Source of the DNA: Cellvibrio fontiphilus_A
GTDB lineage: Bacteria; Pseudomonadota; Gammaproteobacteria; Pseudomonadales; Cellvibrionaceae
Length of the DNA: 64,000 nucleotides
Reading direction: 5' to 3'
Assembly: GCF_042646205.1 (NCBI RefSeq)
Contig: NZ_JBHRTF010000004.1
Coordinates: forward strand, 744,001 to 808,000
Both the position numbers and the translations under genes were made by a program. Each line of letters opens with the position of its first letter. The first letter of the stretch is position 1. A model generated the notes under the pieces. It searched no databases. It saw only the letters and a list, made by a program, of their open reading frames with translations, and had not been told where the DNA came from. Below are positions 17,501-27,101 of this stretch, one piece after another.

Positions 17501-20500
17501 ATGACCGAATCCCTTTCCAATACTGACCATAAATCTGTTCGCTCTGTGTGCCCTTACTGCGGTGTTGGCTGCGGTATGGTGTTAGAAACCCAGGGCAATA
17601 AAGTCATCAAGGTGACGGGCGATAAAACCCATCCCTCCAATTTTGGCCGTTTGTGTACCAAGGGCCAGACCAGCGCCCAGGCGCTCACCAACTCCGGTCG
17701 CATGGAATCCGCCTTTGTGCGCAGCGAGCGCCAGCGCGACCCGGTGAAGTCCAGCATGGCGCAGGCGATCACCACTACCGCCAAACGTTTGCGCGACATT
17801 CTGGATCGCCACGGCCCTGATGCCATCAGTTTTTATGTGTCGGGGCAGATGTCCATCGAGTCCCAATATCTGGTGAACAAACTCAGCAAAGGTTTTGTGC
17901 GCACCAACAATATCGAATCCAACTCGCGCCTGTGTATGGCCAGCGCCGGCATGGGTTACAAATTGTCGCTGGGTTCCGATGCACCACCGGGTTCCTATCA
18001 GGATTTTGATCACAGCGATTTATTTTTGGTGATGGGCGCCAACATGGCGGACTGCCACCCGATTTTGTATTTGCGCATGATGGATCGCGTCAAAGCCGGT
18101 GCAAAACTGATTGTGGTTGATCCGCGCCGCACCACCACCGCCGACAAGGCCGATTTATATTTACCCATCAAACCCGGCACCGATCTCGCGTTTTTAAATG
18201 GCGTTTTATATCTGCTGCACAAAAACGGCAAAACCAATGCAGAATTTATTTCGCAGTACACCCAAGGCTGGGAAAATTTCCCCGAATTTTTAGCCGACTA
18301 TACGCCGGAAAAAGTGAGCGAAATAACCGGCCTTTCAATCGAGTCATTAATTAAAACCGCCGAGTTGATTGGCAATGCGCCCGAGTTTATGACCTGTTGG
18401 ACTATGGGTTTAAACCAGAGCACCCACGGCACCTGGAATACCAACGCGATTTGTAATTTGCATTTGGCGACGGGAAAAATTTGTCGCCTTGGCAGCGGGC
18501 CTTTTTCGCTCACCGGCCAACCCAATGCCATGGGTGGGCGCGAGATGGGTTATATGGGGCCAGGCCTGCCCGGTCAGCGCAGTTTGTTAGTTGAAGCAGA
18601 GCGCGAATTTATTGAAAACCTCTGGGGTATTGCACCGGGCAGTATTAGCACCATCCTCGGTAAAGGCACGGTGGATATGTTCGAGCGCATGGCGCGCGGT
18701 GAGATAAAAGCCTGCTGGATTATTTGCACCAATCCGGTTGCCTCTGTGCCTAATCGCAAGATGGTGATTGAGGGTTTGCAAAAAGCGGAATTGGTGATCG
18801 CACAGGATGCCTTCCTCGATACCGAAACCAATCGCTACGCCGATATTTTATTGCCCGGTGCTTTGTGGGCTGAAGCCGAAGGCGTAATGATCAACTCCGA
18901 GCGCAATATCACCCTGATGCAAGCGGCGGTAAATCCACCGGGTGAAGCCATGGCAGATTGGGAAATCATCGCGCGTGTTGCACGGGAAATGGGATTCACG
19001 CAAGGGTTTAATTTTACTTCCGCGGCAGAAGTGTTTGAGGAAATTAAACAGAGTTACAACCCTAAAACCGGTTACGATTTGCGCGGCGTAAATTACGCGC
19101 GTTTGCGTAACGAGCCTTTGCAATGGCCCTGTGCCGATGAACAATCCACACGCAACCCAATTCGCTATTTAAATACCGGCATCAACCAGCCGCTAAAAAT
19201 TAATGAGGACGGTAGCAAACCTTTGCTGCAATTTGCGACTGAATCCGGCAAGGCAATTTTTCATGCGCGCCCCCATGTGGACGCCGCAGAAATGCCCGAT
19301 GCTGAATTCCCGATTATTTTGAATACCGGCCGTGTGCAACACCAATGGCACACACTGACCAAAACCGGAAAAATTCCCACGCTCAATAAATTAAACCCCG
19401 GCACCTTTGTGGAAATTAACCCGCAGGATGCAACGGAATTGGGGATTAGTAATAAAGACAAAGTAGAAATTCGCTCGCGCCGCGGTTACGCCATTTTGCC
19501 CGCGCTAGTGACTGATCGCGTTCAGCCCGGCTGCTGTTTTGCGCCGATTCATTGGAACGATGTCTATGGCGATAATCTCTGCATCAACGCCGTCACCAGC
19601 GACAAAATTGATGCCATTTCCCAACAGCCGGAATTAAAAGTGGCGGCGGTATCACTCAAACGCGTGGAAGTCATTGCCGAGGAAACGCACACAACCGATG
19701 ACAGCGCGCAAAATTCCGACAGCCATGATTACGATTATGAAATGCCTATGGCCTTTGCCGCGCTCAGCGAGGAAACCAGCATGACCCTGATAAAAACCTT
19801 TGCTACCAAAGTGGGGGTGGCAGACGTGCAGGCGCCCGCATTTTCTGATGCGGAATTAATTTATCTGGGTGGATACGTGGGCGGTTTACAAGCAACCGCC
19901 AAGGCCATTGCCGCTGTACCGGCACTGCCAGCGGATGCGCCGCTCGCGCCACAACATCGCACTTGGGTAAACGGTTTGCTGGCGGGTATGTTCAGCCGTG
20001 TGTTGCCCATGGGGGTTGCATCCGGTTCACCGGCAATCGCCAAGCCAGAATTGTTATTGCTGTGGGCTTCGCAAACCGGCAATGCAGAAAACCTTGCTCA
20101 ACATTTTGCGCAGCAATTATCGGCGCAGGGTTGGGCTGTTAATGTGCAATCCATGAATGAATATTCGGTGGAGCAATTAAGTAAAAATAAAATCGTGTTA
20201 TTTGTCACCAGTACCTTTGGTGATGGTGATGCGCCCGATAATGGCGGCGATTTCTGGAGCCAGTTGAGCAGTGAATCGGCGCCGGAATTAAGCGCCATGC
20301 AATTTGCGCTGCTGGCACTGGGCGATTCCAATTACGATCAATTCTGCGGCCACGGCAAAAAATTATTTGCGCGCTTGCAAGCGCTGGGTGCCAACGCATT
20401 AATTGAGCGGGTGGATTGCGACAGCGATTTTGAATCGCCAGCGGCAGAATGGTTTGCTAAGCTCTGCGAGCAATTAGCACCTCTATCCGTTTCTGCGAAT

Positions 20501-21682
20501 CAAGCCGCCATGACTGTCACCAGCCCCACTCACAATGCCAATACTCCAGCGGCCACCGCTTACACCAAAGCTAACCCTTACCCTGCGCGTTTAGTGGTGA
20601 ATAAACGCTTAAATGCCCAGGGTTCAACCAAGGATGTGCGCCAATTCGGTTTTGACTTGGGTGAGTCTGGCATCAGCTACGAAGCGGGCGATGCGCTGGG
20701 TGTGTGGCCAAAAAATTGCCCTGACTATGTATTTGAATTGGAGCAGGCACTCAACCTGAATGCCAATGCGCCGGTGGTAGTCGATACCCACGAAAAACCG
20801 CTGCATCAAGCCTTAATAGAAAACTATGAAATTTGTCGCCCCAGTTTGGAAGCGCTGAATTTTATTGCACAGCGCAGCAACAGCAGCGAATTAAAAAAAC
20901 TACTCAGCGCTGAACATAAAGCAGAACTGCAGGATTGGCTCTACGGTCGTCAGCTGGTGGATATTCTGCAAGAGTTTCCGGTGCGCGCCGGTGTGGATGA
21001 ATTATTACCTTTGCTAAAACGTTTGCAGCCACGTTTATATTCCATCGCCTCCAGCAGCAAAGCGCAGCCTAATCGCATTGACCTCACCGTTTCTGCTGTG
21101 CGTTACACGCGCTTTCGCGACAGTAAAAAAATTCGCAAAGGCGTTGCATCCACCTTCTTGGCAGATCGCGCTGACGCTGTAGAGGTTCCCATTTTTGTAC
21201 AGCCGAGCAAACATTTTCATGTGCCAGAAAATGGCGACACACCCCTGATCATGGTTGGCCCCGGCACCGGTGTTGCGCCTTTCCGCGGTTTTTTACAAGA
21301 GCGCCAAGCGCGCGGCGATGCCGGCAAAAACTGGTTGTTCTTCGGCGAGCAACATGCCGCCAGCGATTTTTATTACCAGGATGAAATCACCCAATTCCAA
21401 AAAAACGGCCTACTCACCGAATTAAGCCTCGCCTTCTCGCGCGATCAAACACAAAAAATCTACGTGCAAGACCGCATGCGCGAACGCGGCGCAGAATTGT
21501 GGGAATGGTTAGAGCAGGGCGCCTACTTCTGCGTCTGCGGCGACGCCAGCCGCATGGCCAAAGACGTAGACCAAGCCCTGCGCGATATCATCCAACACTA
21601 CGGAAAATTCGACGAAGCCGACACAGTCAACTACATCCGCAAATTAAATATGGAGAAACGCTATTTGCGGGATGTGTATTAA
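17501..21682 (+). CDS. Assimilatory nitrate reductase-CysJ-type flavoprotein fusion
   Basis: 1393 residues. The N-terminus carries a [4Fe-4S] motif (C17, C20, C24, C52) and a molybdopterin bis-MGD oxidoreductase domain to about residue 735, as in NasA (nitrate to nitrite). A ~100-residue linker leads to a flavodoxin domain (LLWASQTGNAENLAQ near 852), an FAD-binding ferredoxin-reductase domain, and an NADPH site (VGPGTGVAPFRGF near 1249), with the CysJ-type end YLRDVY. The fusion should pass electrons from NADPH through FAD and FMN to the Mo centre without a separate reductase. GGAG lies ten bases before the chosen ATG. Nitrite reductase and transporter genes are not in the window. Such fusions are annotated in related gammaproteobacteria. 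Confidence 0.92.
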   Translation: MTESLSNTDHKSVRSVCPYCGVGCGMVLETQGNKVIKVTGDKTHPSNFGRLCTKGQTSAQALTNSGRMESAFVRSERQRDPVKSSMAQAITTTAKRLRDILDRHGPDAISFYVSGQMSIESQYLVNKLSKGFVRTNNIESNSRLCMASAGMGYKLSLGSDAPPGSYQDFDHSDLFLVMGANMADCHPILYLRMMDRVKAGAKLIVVDPRRTTTADKADLYLPIKPGTDLAFLNGVLYLLHKNGKTNAEFISQYTQGWENFPEFLADYTPEKVSEITGLSIESLIKTAELIGNAPEFMTCWTMGLNQSTHGTWNTNAICNLHLATGKICRLGSGPFSLTGQPNAMGGREMGYMGPGLPGQRSLLVEAEREFIENLWGIAPGSISTILGKGTVDMFERMARGEIKACWIICTNPVASVPNRKMVIEGLQKAELVIAQDAFLDTETNRYADILLPGALWAEAEGVMINSERNITLMQAAVNPPGEAMADWEIIARVAREMGFTQGFNFTSAAEVFEEIKQSYNPKTGYDLRGVNYARLRNEPLQWPCADEQSTRNPIRYLNTGINQPLKINEDGSKPLLQFATESGKAIFHARPHVDAAEMPDAEFPIILNTGRVQHQWHTLTKTGKIPTLNKLNPGTFVEINPQDATELGISNKDKVEIRSRRGYAILPALVTDRVQPGCCFAPIHWNDVYGDNLCINAVTSDKIDAISQQPELKVAAVSLKRVEVIAEETHTTDDSAQNSDSHDYDYEMPMAFAALSEETSMTLIKTFATKVGVADVQAPAFSDAELIYLGGYVGGLQATAKAIAAVPALPADAPLAPQHRTWVNGLLAGMFSRVLPMGVASGSPAIAKPELLLLWASQTGNAENLAQHFAQQLSAQGWAVNVQSMNEYSVEQLSKNKIVLFVTSTFGDGDAPDNGGDFWSQLSSESAPELSAMQFALLALGDSNYDQFCGHGKKLFARLQALGANALIERVDCDSDFESPAAEWFAKLCEQLAPLSVSANQAAMTVTSPTHNANTPAATAYTKANPYPARLVVNKRLNAQGSTKDVRQFGFDLGESGISYEAGDALGVWPKNCPDYVFELEQALNLNANAPVVVDTHEKPLHQALIENYEICRPSLEALNFIAQRSNSSELKKLLSAEHKAELQDWLYGRQLVDILQEFPVRAGVDELLPLLKRLQPRLYSIASSSKAQPNRIDLTVSAVRYTRFRDSKKIRKGVASTFLADRADAVEVPIFVQPSKHFHVPENGDTPLIMVGPGTGVAPFRGFLQERQARGDAGKNWLFFGEQHAASDFYYQDEITQFQKNGLLTELSLAFSRDQTQKIYVQDRMRERGAELWEWLEQGAYFCVCGDASRMAKDVDQALRDIIQHYGKFDEADTVNYIRKLNMEKRYLRDVY

Positions 21683-21706
21683 CCCACCAGCAATTCCAAC
21701 ACCTCT

Positions 21707-21746
21707 AAAAATCCCCCGCTGACGTGAGTTAGCGGGGGATTTTTTT
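21707..21746 (+). terminator. Intrinsic terminator after the nitrate reductase gene
   Basis: AAAATCCCCCGCT pairs with AGCGGGGGATTTT around a ten-base loop and runs into a T-tract, 25 bp after the stop codon. Confidence 0.92.
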
Positions 21747-22095
21747 AAATTTATCTAGACGGCCTAAAAAATCTTATATATTAGTATTTTAATTAAGCAA
21801 AAATTTTTCTTTTCTTTCTCTCAATTAATATTTTATGAAGCATAATATTTGTGCGAATTAGATCACGAACCCAGTGTGTGTTATGCAAGTGTCAGTATAC
21901 TGTCCATGCTTCATTTTATTTTAATTGTGAATTTTGAATGGTTATAAATTCTAATTTTCTCACTTTTATCATTTTATTTAATATTTATTTAAATGTTTCG
22001 TTGTTTTAGGTGACAAAATTTACTATAAATTTGAAATTATAAAATTTTACAATTAGCATTCGCGCCAATTTGATAATTGCTGAATTGGATTAACC
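21747..22095 (+). other. AT-rich upstream region of the type I secretion operon
   Basis: About 350 bp of very AT-rich DNA without an open frame of note, presumably the promoter region of the secretion cluster. The palindrome CAGTATACTG at 21893-21902 is a possible operator half-site centre. I could not identify a regulator match or a confident -35/-10 pair. Confidence 0.4.
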
Positions 22096-24318
22096 ATGGA
22101 TACAGGTTTACAGTGCTTGGTAGCACTCGCAGGATTCCACCAGTTGCCCGCTGATGCGGCACAAATCTCTCATCAATTCGCAATTCCCGGCCAACCGCTT
22201 GGCAATACAGAAATACTTCGTGCCGCTAAAGCGCTTACGTTTAAAGCTAAATTATTTAGGTTTCCTCTCTCCAAATTAATCGGTTCCAGCTTACCTGCTA
22301 TAGCTAAAACCAAAGGCGGCGATTACATCATTCTCGCGCGTATTGCTGAGGAGGATGGTGTGCCGACGAAAGTGCTGATGCAGGATTTGCGCGAGCAAAC
22401 CCCCAAGACATTAAGCGCAGATGAATTTAATGCGCTCTGGTCGGGCGAAGTCATTTTTCTCAGTCGCCGTGTTGGTATCCGCGAAAGCTTGCAACAAAAA
22501 TTTGACATCAGCTGGTTTGTTCCGTCACTGATTAAATACCGAAAACTGTTTGGCGAAGTGCTAATCGCATCATTTTTTTTGCAATTGTTTGGTTTGATTA
22601 CACCGCTATTGTTTCAAGTAGTGATGGACAAAGTCTTGGTGCATCGCGGTTTCAGTACCCTCGATGTGATCGCCTTTGCATTTTTTGCGATTGCGATTTT
22701 TGAAGCGCTACTTGGCGGTATTCGCAGTTATGTGATGGCGCATACCACTAGCCGGGTCGATGTGGAATTGGGGGCGCGTTTGTTTCATCACTTGATGGCC
22801 TTGCCCATGGGCTACTTTGAGGCTCGGCAAGTGGGTCAAAATGTCGCGCGTGTGCATGAGCTGGATACAATACGTAATTTTATTACCGGCAGTGCGCTCA
22901 CGCTCATTTTGGATCTGGGGTTTACCATCGTTTTCCTATTGGTGATGTGGTATTACAGCTCCACCTTATTTTTTGTCGTGGCAGCAACCATTCCTTGTTA
23001 CGTCCTCCTGTCTGTTTTTATTACGCCCATCCTGCGTCATCGCCTGAATGAGAAATTCAAATACGGCGCTGCCAATACCGCGTTTCTCACTGAATCCGTT
23101 ACCGGTGTTCAAACGGTAAAAGCCATGGCGGTAGAACCGCAGATGCAACGCAAGTGGGAAGATCAGTTAGCCAATTACGTGAGCGCTTCTTTTCGCAGCC
23201 AAAACCTCGGTAACGTCGCGAACCAAATTGCCGGTCTGATTAATAAATTAATGACGCTCGGCATTATCTGGTGGGGTGCCCATTTGGTGATTGGCGGTGA
23301 GCTTACTGTAGGCGAGTTGATTGCCTTTAATATGCTTGCCGGCCGTGTCAGTGGCCCCATCTTAAAACTGGTGCAACTCTGGCAAGACTTCCAGCAAGCT
23401 GGCATTTCCATTGAACGTTTGGGCGATATCCTCAACACCCCGCGTGAACCTGGTTACAACCCCAATCGCTCCACCTTGCCATCGATTGCCGGTGATGTGA
23501 GTTTTGAGCATGTACGCTTTCGCTATCGCCACGATGGCCCCGTCATTCTTGATAGCTTTAATCTGCAAGTAAAACCCGGCGAGATTATCGGCATTGTCGG
23601 CCGCTCCGGTTCCGGTAAAAGTACCCTCACCAAGTTAGTCCAGCGTTTGTACTTACCTGAGAGTGGTCGAGTATTGGTGGATGGTGTTGATTTGGCAATG
23701 GTGGATACTGCATGGCTGCGCCGCAATATCGGCGTGGTACTACAAGAAAACTTTTTGTTCAACCAAACTGTGCGGGAAAATATTGCACTTACCAATCCAG
23801 CTGCGCCCATGGAACAGATTATCGCGGTGGCCAAGCTTGCCGGTGCCCATGAATTTATTGTTGATCTCCCAGAAGCCTACGACACCATGGTCGGCGAACA
23901 GGGCAGTAACCTCTCTGGCGGACAACGCCAACGTTTGGCGATTGCGCGTGCTCTCCTGACCAATCCACGCATCCTGATTTTTGATGAAGCAACCAGTGCG
24001 CTGGATTATGAGTCGGAACGGATTATTCAAGACAATATGGCCGAGATCTGTAAAGGTCGCACTGTGTTCATCATCGCCCACCGATTGAGTACGGTGCGAA
24101 TTTGCAATCGCATTATCGTGATGAACAAAGGTCAGATAGTAGAGCAAGGCCCGCACGACGAATTGTTGCAACAACAAGGTTATTACGCCCAATTACACGG
24201 CTATCAACAACACAGCCCCCAGCCTAAAAACACGTCAGCATCACCGCATACAAACTCACGCCATACTTCACACACAACTCCACATGTAAGCCAGAAGTTG
24301 GAGGTGATCCATGACTAA
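22096..24318 (+). CDS. Type I secretion ABC exporter, HlyB type
   Basis: 740 residues. A C39 peptidase-like domain (about 1-130) begins MDTGLQCLVALAGFHQL; the catalytic Cys of true C39 exporters (DCGxxCL) is replaced by Thr, so it is a non-cleaving C39-like domain as in HlyB-class RTX exporters. Six transmembrane helices (about 150-430) precede the ATPase: Walker A GRSGSGKST near 503, signature LSGGQRQRLA near 605, Walker B ILIFDEATSAL near 627. It should drive ATP-dependent export of the RTX protein encoded 4 kb downstream from cytoplasm to exterior, with the adjacent fusion protein and a TolC-type channel encoded elsewhere. Its 3' end overlaps the next gene by 8 bp. Confidence 0.94.
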   Translation: MDTGLQCLVALAGFHQLPADAAQISHQFAIPGQPLGNTEILRAAKALTFKAKLFRFPLSKLIGSSLPAIAKTKGGDYIILARIAEEDGVPTKVLMQDLREQTPKTLSADEFNALWSGEVIFLSRRVGIRESLQQKFDISWFVPSLIKYRKLFGEVLIASFFLQLFGLITPLLFQVVMDKVLVHRGFSTLDVIAFAFFAIAIFEALLGGIRSYVMAHTTSRVDVELGARLFHHLMALPMGYFEARQVGQNVARVHELDTIRNFITGSALTLILDLGFTIVFLLVMWYYSSTLFFVVAATIPCYVLLSVFITPILRHRLNEKFKYGAANTAFLTESVTGVQTVKAMAVEPQMQRKWEDQLANYVSASFRSQNLGNVANQIAGLINKLMTLGIIWWGAHLVIGGELTVGELIAFNMLAGRVSGPILKLVQLWQDFQQAGISIERLGDILNTPREPGYNPNRSTLPSIAGDVSFEHVRFRYRHDGPVILDSFNLQVKPGEIIGIVGRSGSGKSTLTKLVQRLYLPESGRVLVDGVDLAMVDTAWLRRNIGVVLQENFLFNQTVRENIALTNPAAPMEQIIAVAKLAGAHEFIVDLPEAYDTMVGEQGSNLSGGQRQRLAIARALLTNPRILIFDEATSALDYESERIIQDNMAEICKGRTVFIIAHRLSTVRICNRIIVMNKGQIVEQGPHDELLQQQGYYAQLHGYQQHSPQPKNTSASPHTNSRHTSHTTPHVSQKLEVIHD

Positions 24319-25747
24319 TTTCTTCCAGCAATTGCTTGATGCCTGGCGCGAGCGCGCCAAACTGGGTGATGGTTCCAAACATCAAAACCTATCCGAATTT
24401 ATGCCCGCGGCGCTGGAGTTGCAGGAATCACCGCCCAATCCTTTAGTGCGTTGGCTCGCGTGGGTATTGATAGCCTTATTTTTGCTAACGCTGATCTGGG
24501 CGTGTATTGGTAAAGTGGATGTCGTATCCAGTGCTGAAGGTAAAATTATTCCCAGCAGTCGTGTTAAACAAATCCAGCCACTCACCAAAGGCTTTGTGAA
24601 AGCGATTCATGTCAAAGAAGGTCAATTCGTAAATCAGGGCGATGCTTTGATTGAATTGGATCGCACCATCACCGCCGCAGACCAATCCCGCATGCAGCAG
24701 GAATTGCACAATGCCAGCCTCAACCTTGCTGGTGCAGAAGCCTTGCAGCAATTTTTAGTTAACTATTCTGATTTAACCGATAAGAAAAATCGTCAGCCCA
24801 ACACTGCTAGCGAAATCCAACTCAATGTCCATGCAAACATCAAACCCACCGAAACCGAAATATTGCTACACCAACAAAAAACCTGGGAGCAGTGGCAGCA
24901 ATATCAGGCTCAATTAAGCAGCTTGCACAGTGGGCTTAAAAAAGTGCAGAGCGAAAAAATTGGCAATCAGGAAACTATTAAAAAACTCCAGCAAACTTTG
25001 CCGATGATAACCAAGCGGGCACAGGCACTCGAAAGCCTCTATGCCAAAAACATGGCTTCAGAAGCTGAGTATCTTGAATTAGAGCAACAGCGCATCGAAC
25101 GTGTGCAAGATCTCGCCGCGCAACAACAAATACAACAGCAATTGAATGCGGCCATCAATGAGGCCCAACAACAAATCAATGCACTCAAAGCTGACACCCT
25201 CGGCAAACTACTCACCCAAATTGCCGATAGCCGCAACCAGATCGCCACTATCAGTGAAGAGCTGGTCAAAGCTACGGATATAAATGACAAGCAAGTCCTC
25301 TATGCCCCCGTCTCCGGTTATGTGCAACAACTCGCTATCAACACCATTGGTGGTATCGTCACCGAAGCGCAACAGCTGATGATCATCGTACCGGAAGAGG
25401 AAAGTCTGGAAGTTCAAGTCATGCTCGGCAATCAGGATGTAGGATTCGTGCAAAAAGATATGGCTGCTGAAATCAAGGTTCACACCTTTCCCTTTACCAA
25501 GTACGGTTTGATCGATGCCACAGTCACTCACATTTCCGATGATGCCATCATCGACGAAAAACTGGGTCTGGTTTACACCATGCATTTGAAAATGCACAAA
25601 AGCACGATTCGAGTTGAAGCAAAAGACGTGAAGCTGATCCCAGGCATGGCTGTCACCGCAGAAGTCAAAACCACCCAGCGTAGGGTGATTGAATATTTCC
25701 TGTCGCCACTCTTGCGCTACCAGCAAGAAAGTATTCGTGAACGTTAA
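24311..25747 (+). CDS. Type I secretion membrane fusion protein, HlyD type
   Basis: 478 residues. One N-terminal transmembrane helix (about 43-63) is followed by a lipoyl-like half (SSAEGKIIPSSRVKQIQPL), a long Gln-rich coiled coil (about 115-320), the second lipoyl half and a beta-barrel region (VLYAPVSGYVQQLAINTIGG near 333). This is the HlyD/PrtE layout of the adaptor that joins the inner-membrane exporter to an outer-membrane TolC channel. A strong GGAGGTGATCC precedes the ATG inside the end of the exporter gene, indicating coupled translation and fixed stoichiometry. Confidence 0.94.
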   Translation: MTNFFQQLLDAWRERAKLGDGSKHQNLSEFMPAALELQESPPNPLVRWLAWVLIALFLLTLIWACIGKVDVVSSAEGKIIPSSRVKQIQPLTKGFVKAIHVKEGQFVNQGDALIELDRTITAADQSRMQQELHNASLNLAGAEALQQFLVNYSDLTDKKNRQPNTASEIQLNVHANIKPTETEILLHQQKTWEQWQQYQAQLSSLHSGLKKVQSEKIGNQETIKKLQQTLPMITKRAQALESLYAKNMASEAEYLELEQQRIERVQDLAAQQQIQQQLNAAINEAQQQINALKADTLGKLLTQIADSRNQIATISEELVKATDINDKQVLYAPVSGYVQQLAINTIGGIVTEAQQLMIIVPEEESLEVQVMLGNQDVGFVQKDMAAEIKVHTFPFTKYGLIDATVTHISDDAIIDEKLGLVYTMHLKMHKSTIRVEAKDVKLIPGMAVTAEVKTTQRRVIEYFLSPLLRYQQESIRER

Positions 25748-25842
25748 TCGACCTCCGAAGAATACGCCTTACATCATACCCTCGAACGTGGGTATCCAGA
25801 AAAATAGATTTTGTAGTAAGCACTAAGGAATCAGTTGTTGCT

Positions 25843-27051
25843 ATGAACGTATTGTTTATCCACCAAAACTTCCCTGCGCAATTTGTGCATTTGGCACCGG
25901 CGTTGGCGGCTGATCCCAAGAATGATATCCGCGCGCTCACGCCCAGTAAGCGCCCTTGTCCTACTGGCGTAAAACTTCACACCTACAGCATCAAACGTTC
26001 CGGCAGCAAAGAAATACACCCCTGGCTTATCGATATGGAAACCAAAACCATTCGTGCCGAAGCCGCCTTTTGGGGGGCAATGCAGTTAAAAAAAGAAGGC
26101 TTCATGCCGGATCTAATAATTGCCCACCCCGGTTGGGGCGAGAGCCTGTTTTTGAAAGACGTATGGCCAAACGCAAAACTCGCGCTTTACTGCGAGTTCT
26201 ATTATCAAACGGTGGGTGGCGATGTAAATTTTGATCCGGAGTTTTCAACGCAGGAATTGGATATGGCCTGTCGTTTACGGCTTAAAAACGCCAATTTTGA
26301 TTTGCATCTACTGCAAGCCGATGCCGGTATATCACCCACACACTACCAGCGCTCAACTTTCCCCAAATACTTTCAAGATAAAATTTCGGTCATACACGAC
26401 GGCATAGACACCAACCGCATAAAACCTAATCCACAAGTCACCATGCGGTTGAGCGGCATGGAGCTGACGAAGAATGATGAAATCATCACCTTCGTAAACC
26501 GCAATCTGGAGCCGATGCGCGGCTACCATATTTTTATGCGCGCCTTACCGAAAATTCTAAAAGATAATCCAAAAGCAAGAGTGATTATCGTGGGTGGAGA
26601 TGATGTGAGTTACGGCAGTAAGCCACCCGCTGGCACTACGTGGAAACAACTATTTTTAAATGAAGTGTGTGAGCAGCTCGATATGAGCCGCGTTCATTTT
26701 GTAGGGAAGCTACCATATCCAGATTTTATCCAGCTATTACAATTATCCACTGTGCATGTGTACCTGACTTACCCCTTTGTGTTGAGTTGGAGCTTGTTAG
26801 AGGCAATGAGTGCAGGTTGTGCGATTGTGGCAAGTGATACTGCGCCGGTGCGGGAAGTGATTAGGCATAATGAAACAGGCTTGTTGGTGGATTTTTTTGA
26901 TGTGAATGCAATTGCAGATCAAGTTTTTAATTTATTCAAAAATTCAACAGAGAGATCTCGTTTAGGTGAAGCAGCTAGAGAGTATATTTTGAAACAGTAT
27001 GATCTTGAAAGAGTGTGTTTACCTCGGCAGATTGTATGGATTTACAGTTGA
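25843..27051 (+). CDS. GT4-family glycosyltransferase in the secretion operon
   Basis: 402 residues with the two-Rossmann GT-B layout. The start MNVLFIHQNFPAQFVHLAPA is typical of a GT4 subgroup, GIDTNRIKPN lies near the domain junction (about 187), and SLLEAMSAGCAIVASDTAP (about 316-334) holds the donor-binding E and EAMSxG motif. There is no signal peptide or membrane helix, so it acts in the cytoplasm. Its place between the exporter genes and the exported giant protein suggests it glycosylates that protein before export, but sugar and acceptor are unknown. Modification of an unrelated glycan is the alternative. The gap after hlyD is 95 bp and no strong SD is visible. Confidence 0.8.
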   Translation: MNVLFIHQNFPAQFVHLAPALAADPKNDIRALTPSKRPCPTGVKLHTYSIKRSGSKEIHPWLIDMETKTIRAEAAFWGAMQLKKEGFMPDLIIAHPGWGESLFLKDVWPNAKLALYCEFYYQTVGGDVNFDPEFSTQELDMACRLRLKNANFDLHLLQADAGISPTHYQRSTFPKYFQDKISVIHDGIDTNRIKPNPQVTMRLSGMELTKNDEIITFVNRNLEPMRGYHIFMRALPKILKDNPKARVIIVGGDDVSYGSKPPAGTTWKQLFLNEVCEQLDMSRVHFVGKLPYPDFIQLLQLSTVHVYLTYPFVLSWSLLEAMSAGCAIVASDTAPVREVIRHNETGLLVDFFDVNAIADQVFNLFKNSTERSRLGEAAREYILKQYDLERVCLPRQIVWIYS

Positions 27052-27101
27052 GAAATTACCCAAATTTCAAATATAGCCTTCATAAATTTTAGGAAAACAG
27101 T

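Noticed and set aside
21850..21870. CRP-type site in the exporter upstream region (TGTG ... TCAC)
   Set aside because: The half-sites are two bases too far apart for the TGTGA-N6-TCACA consensus.
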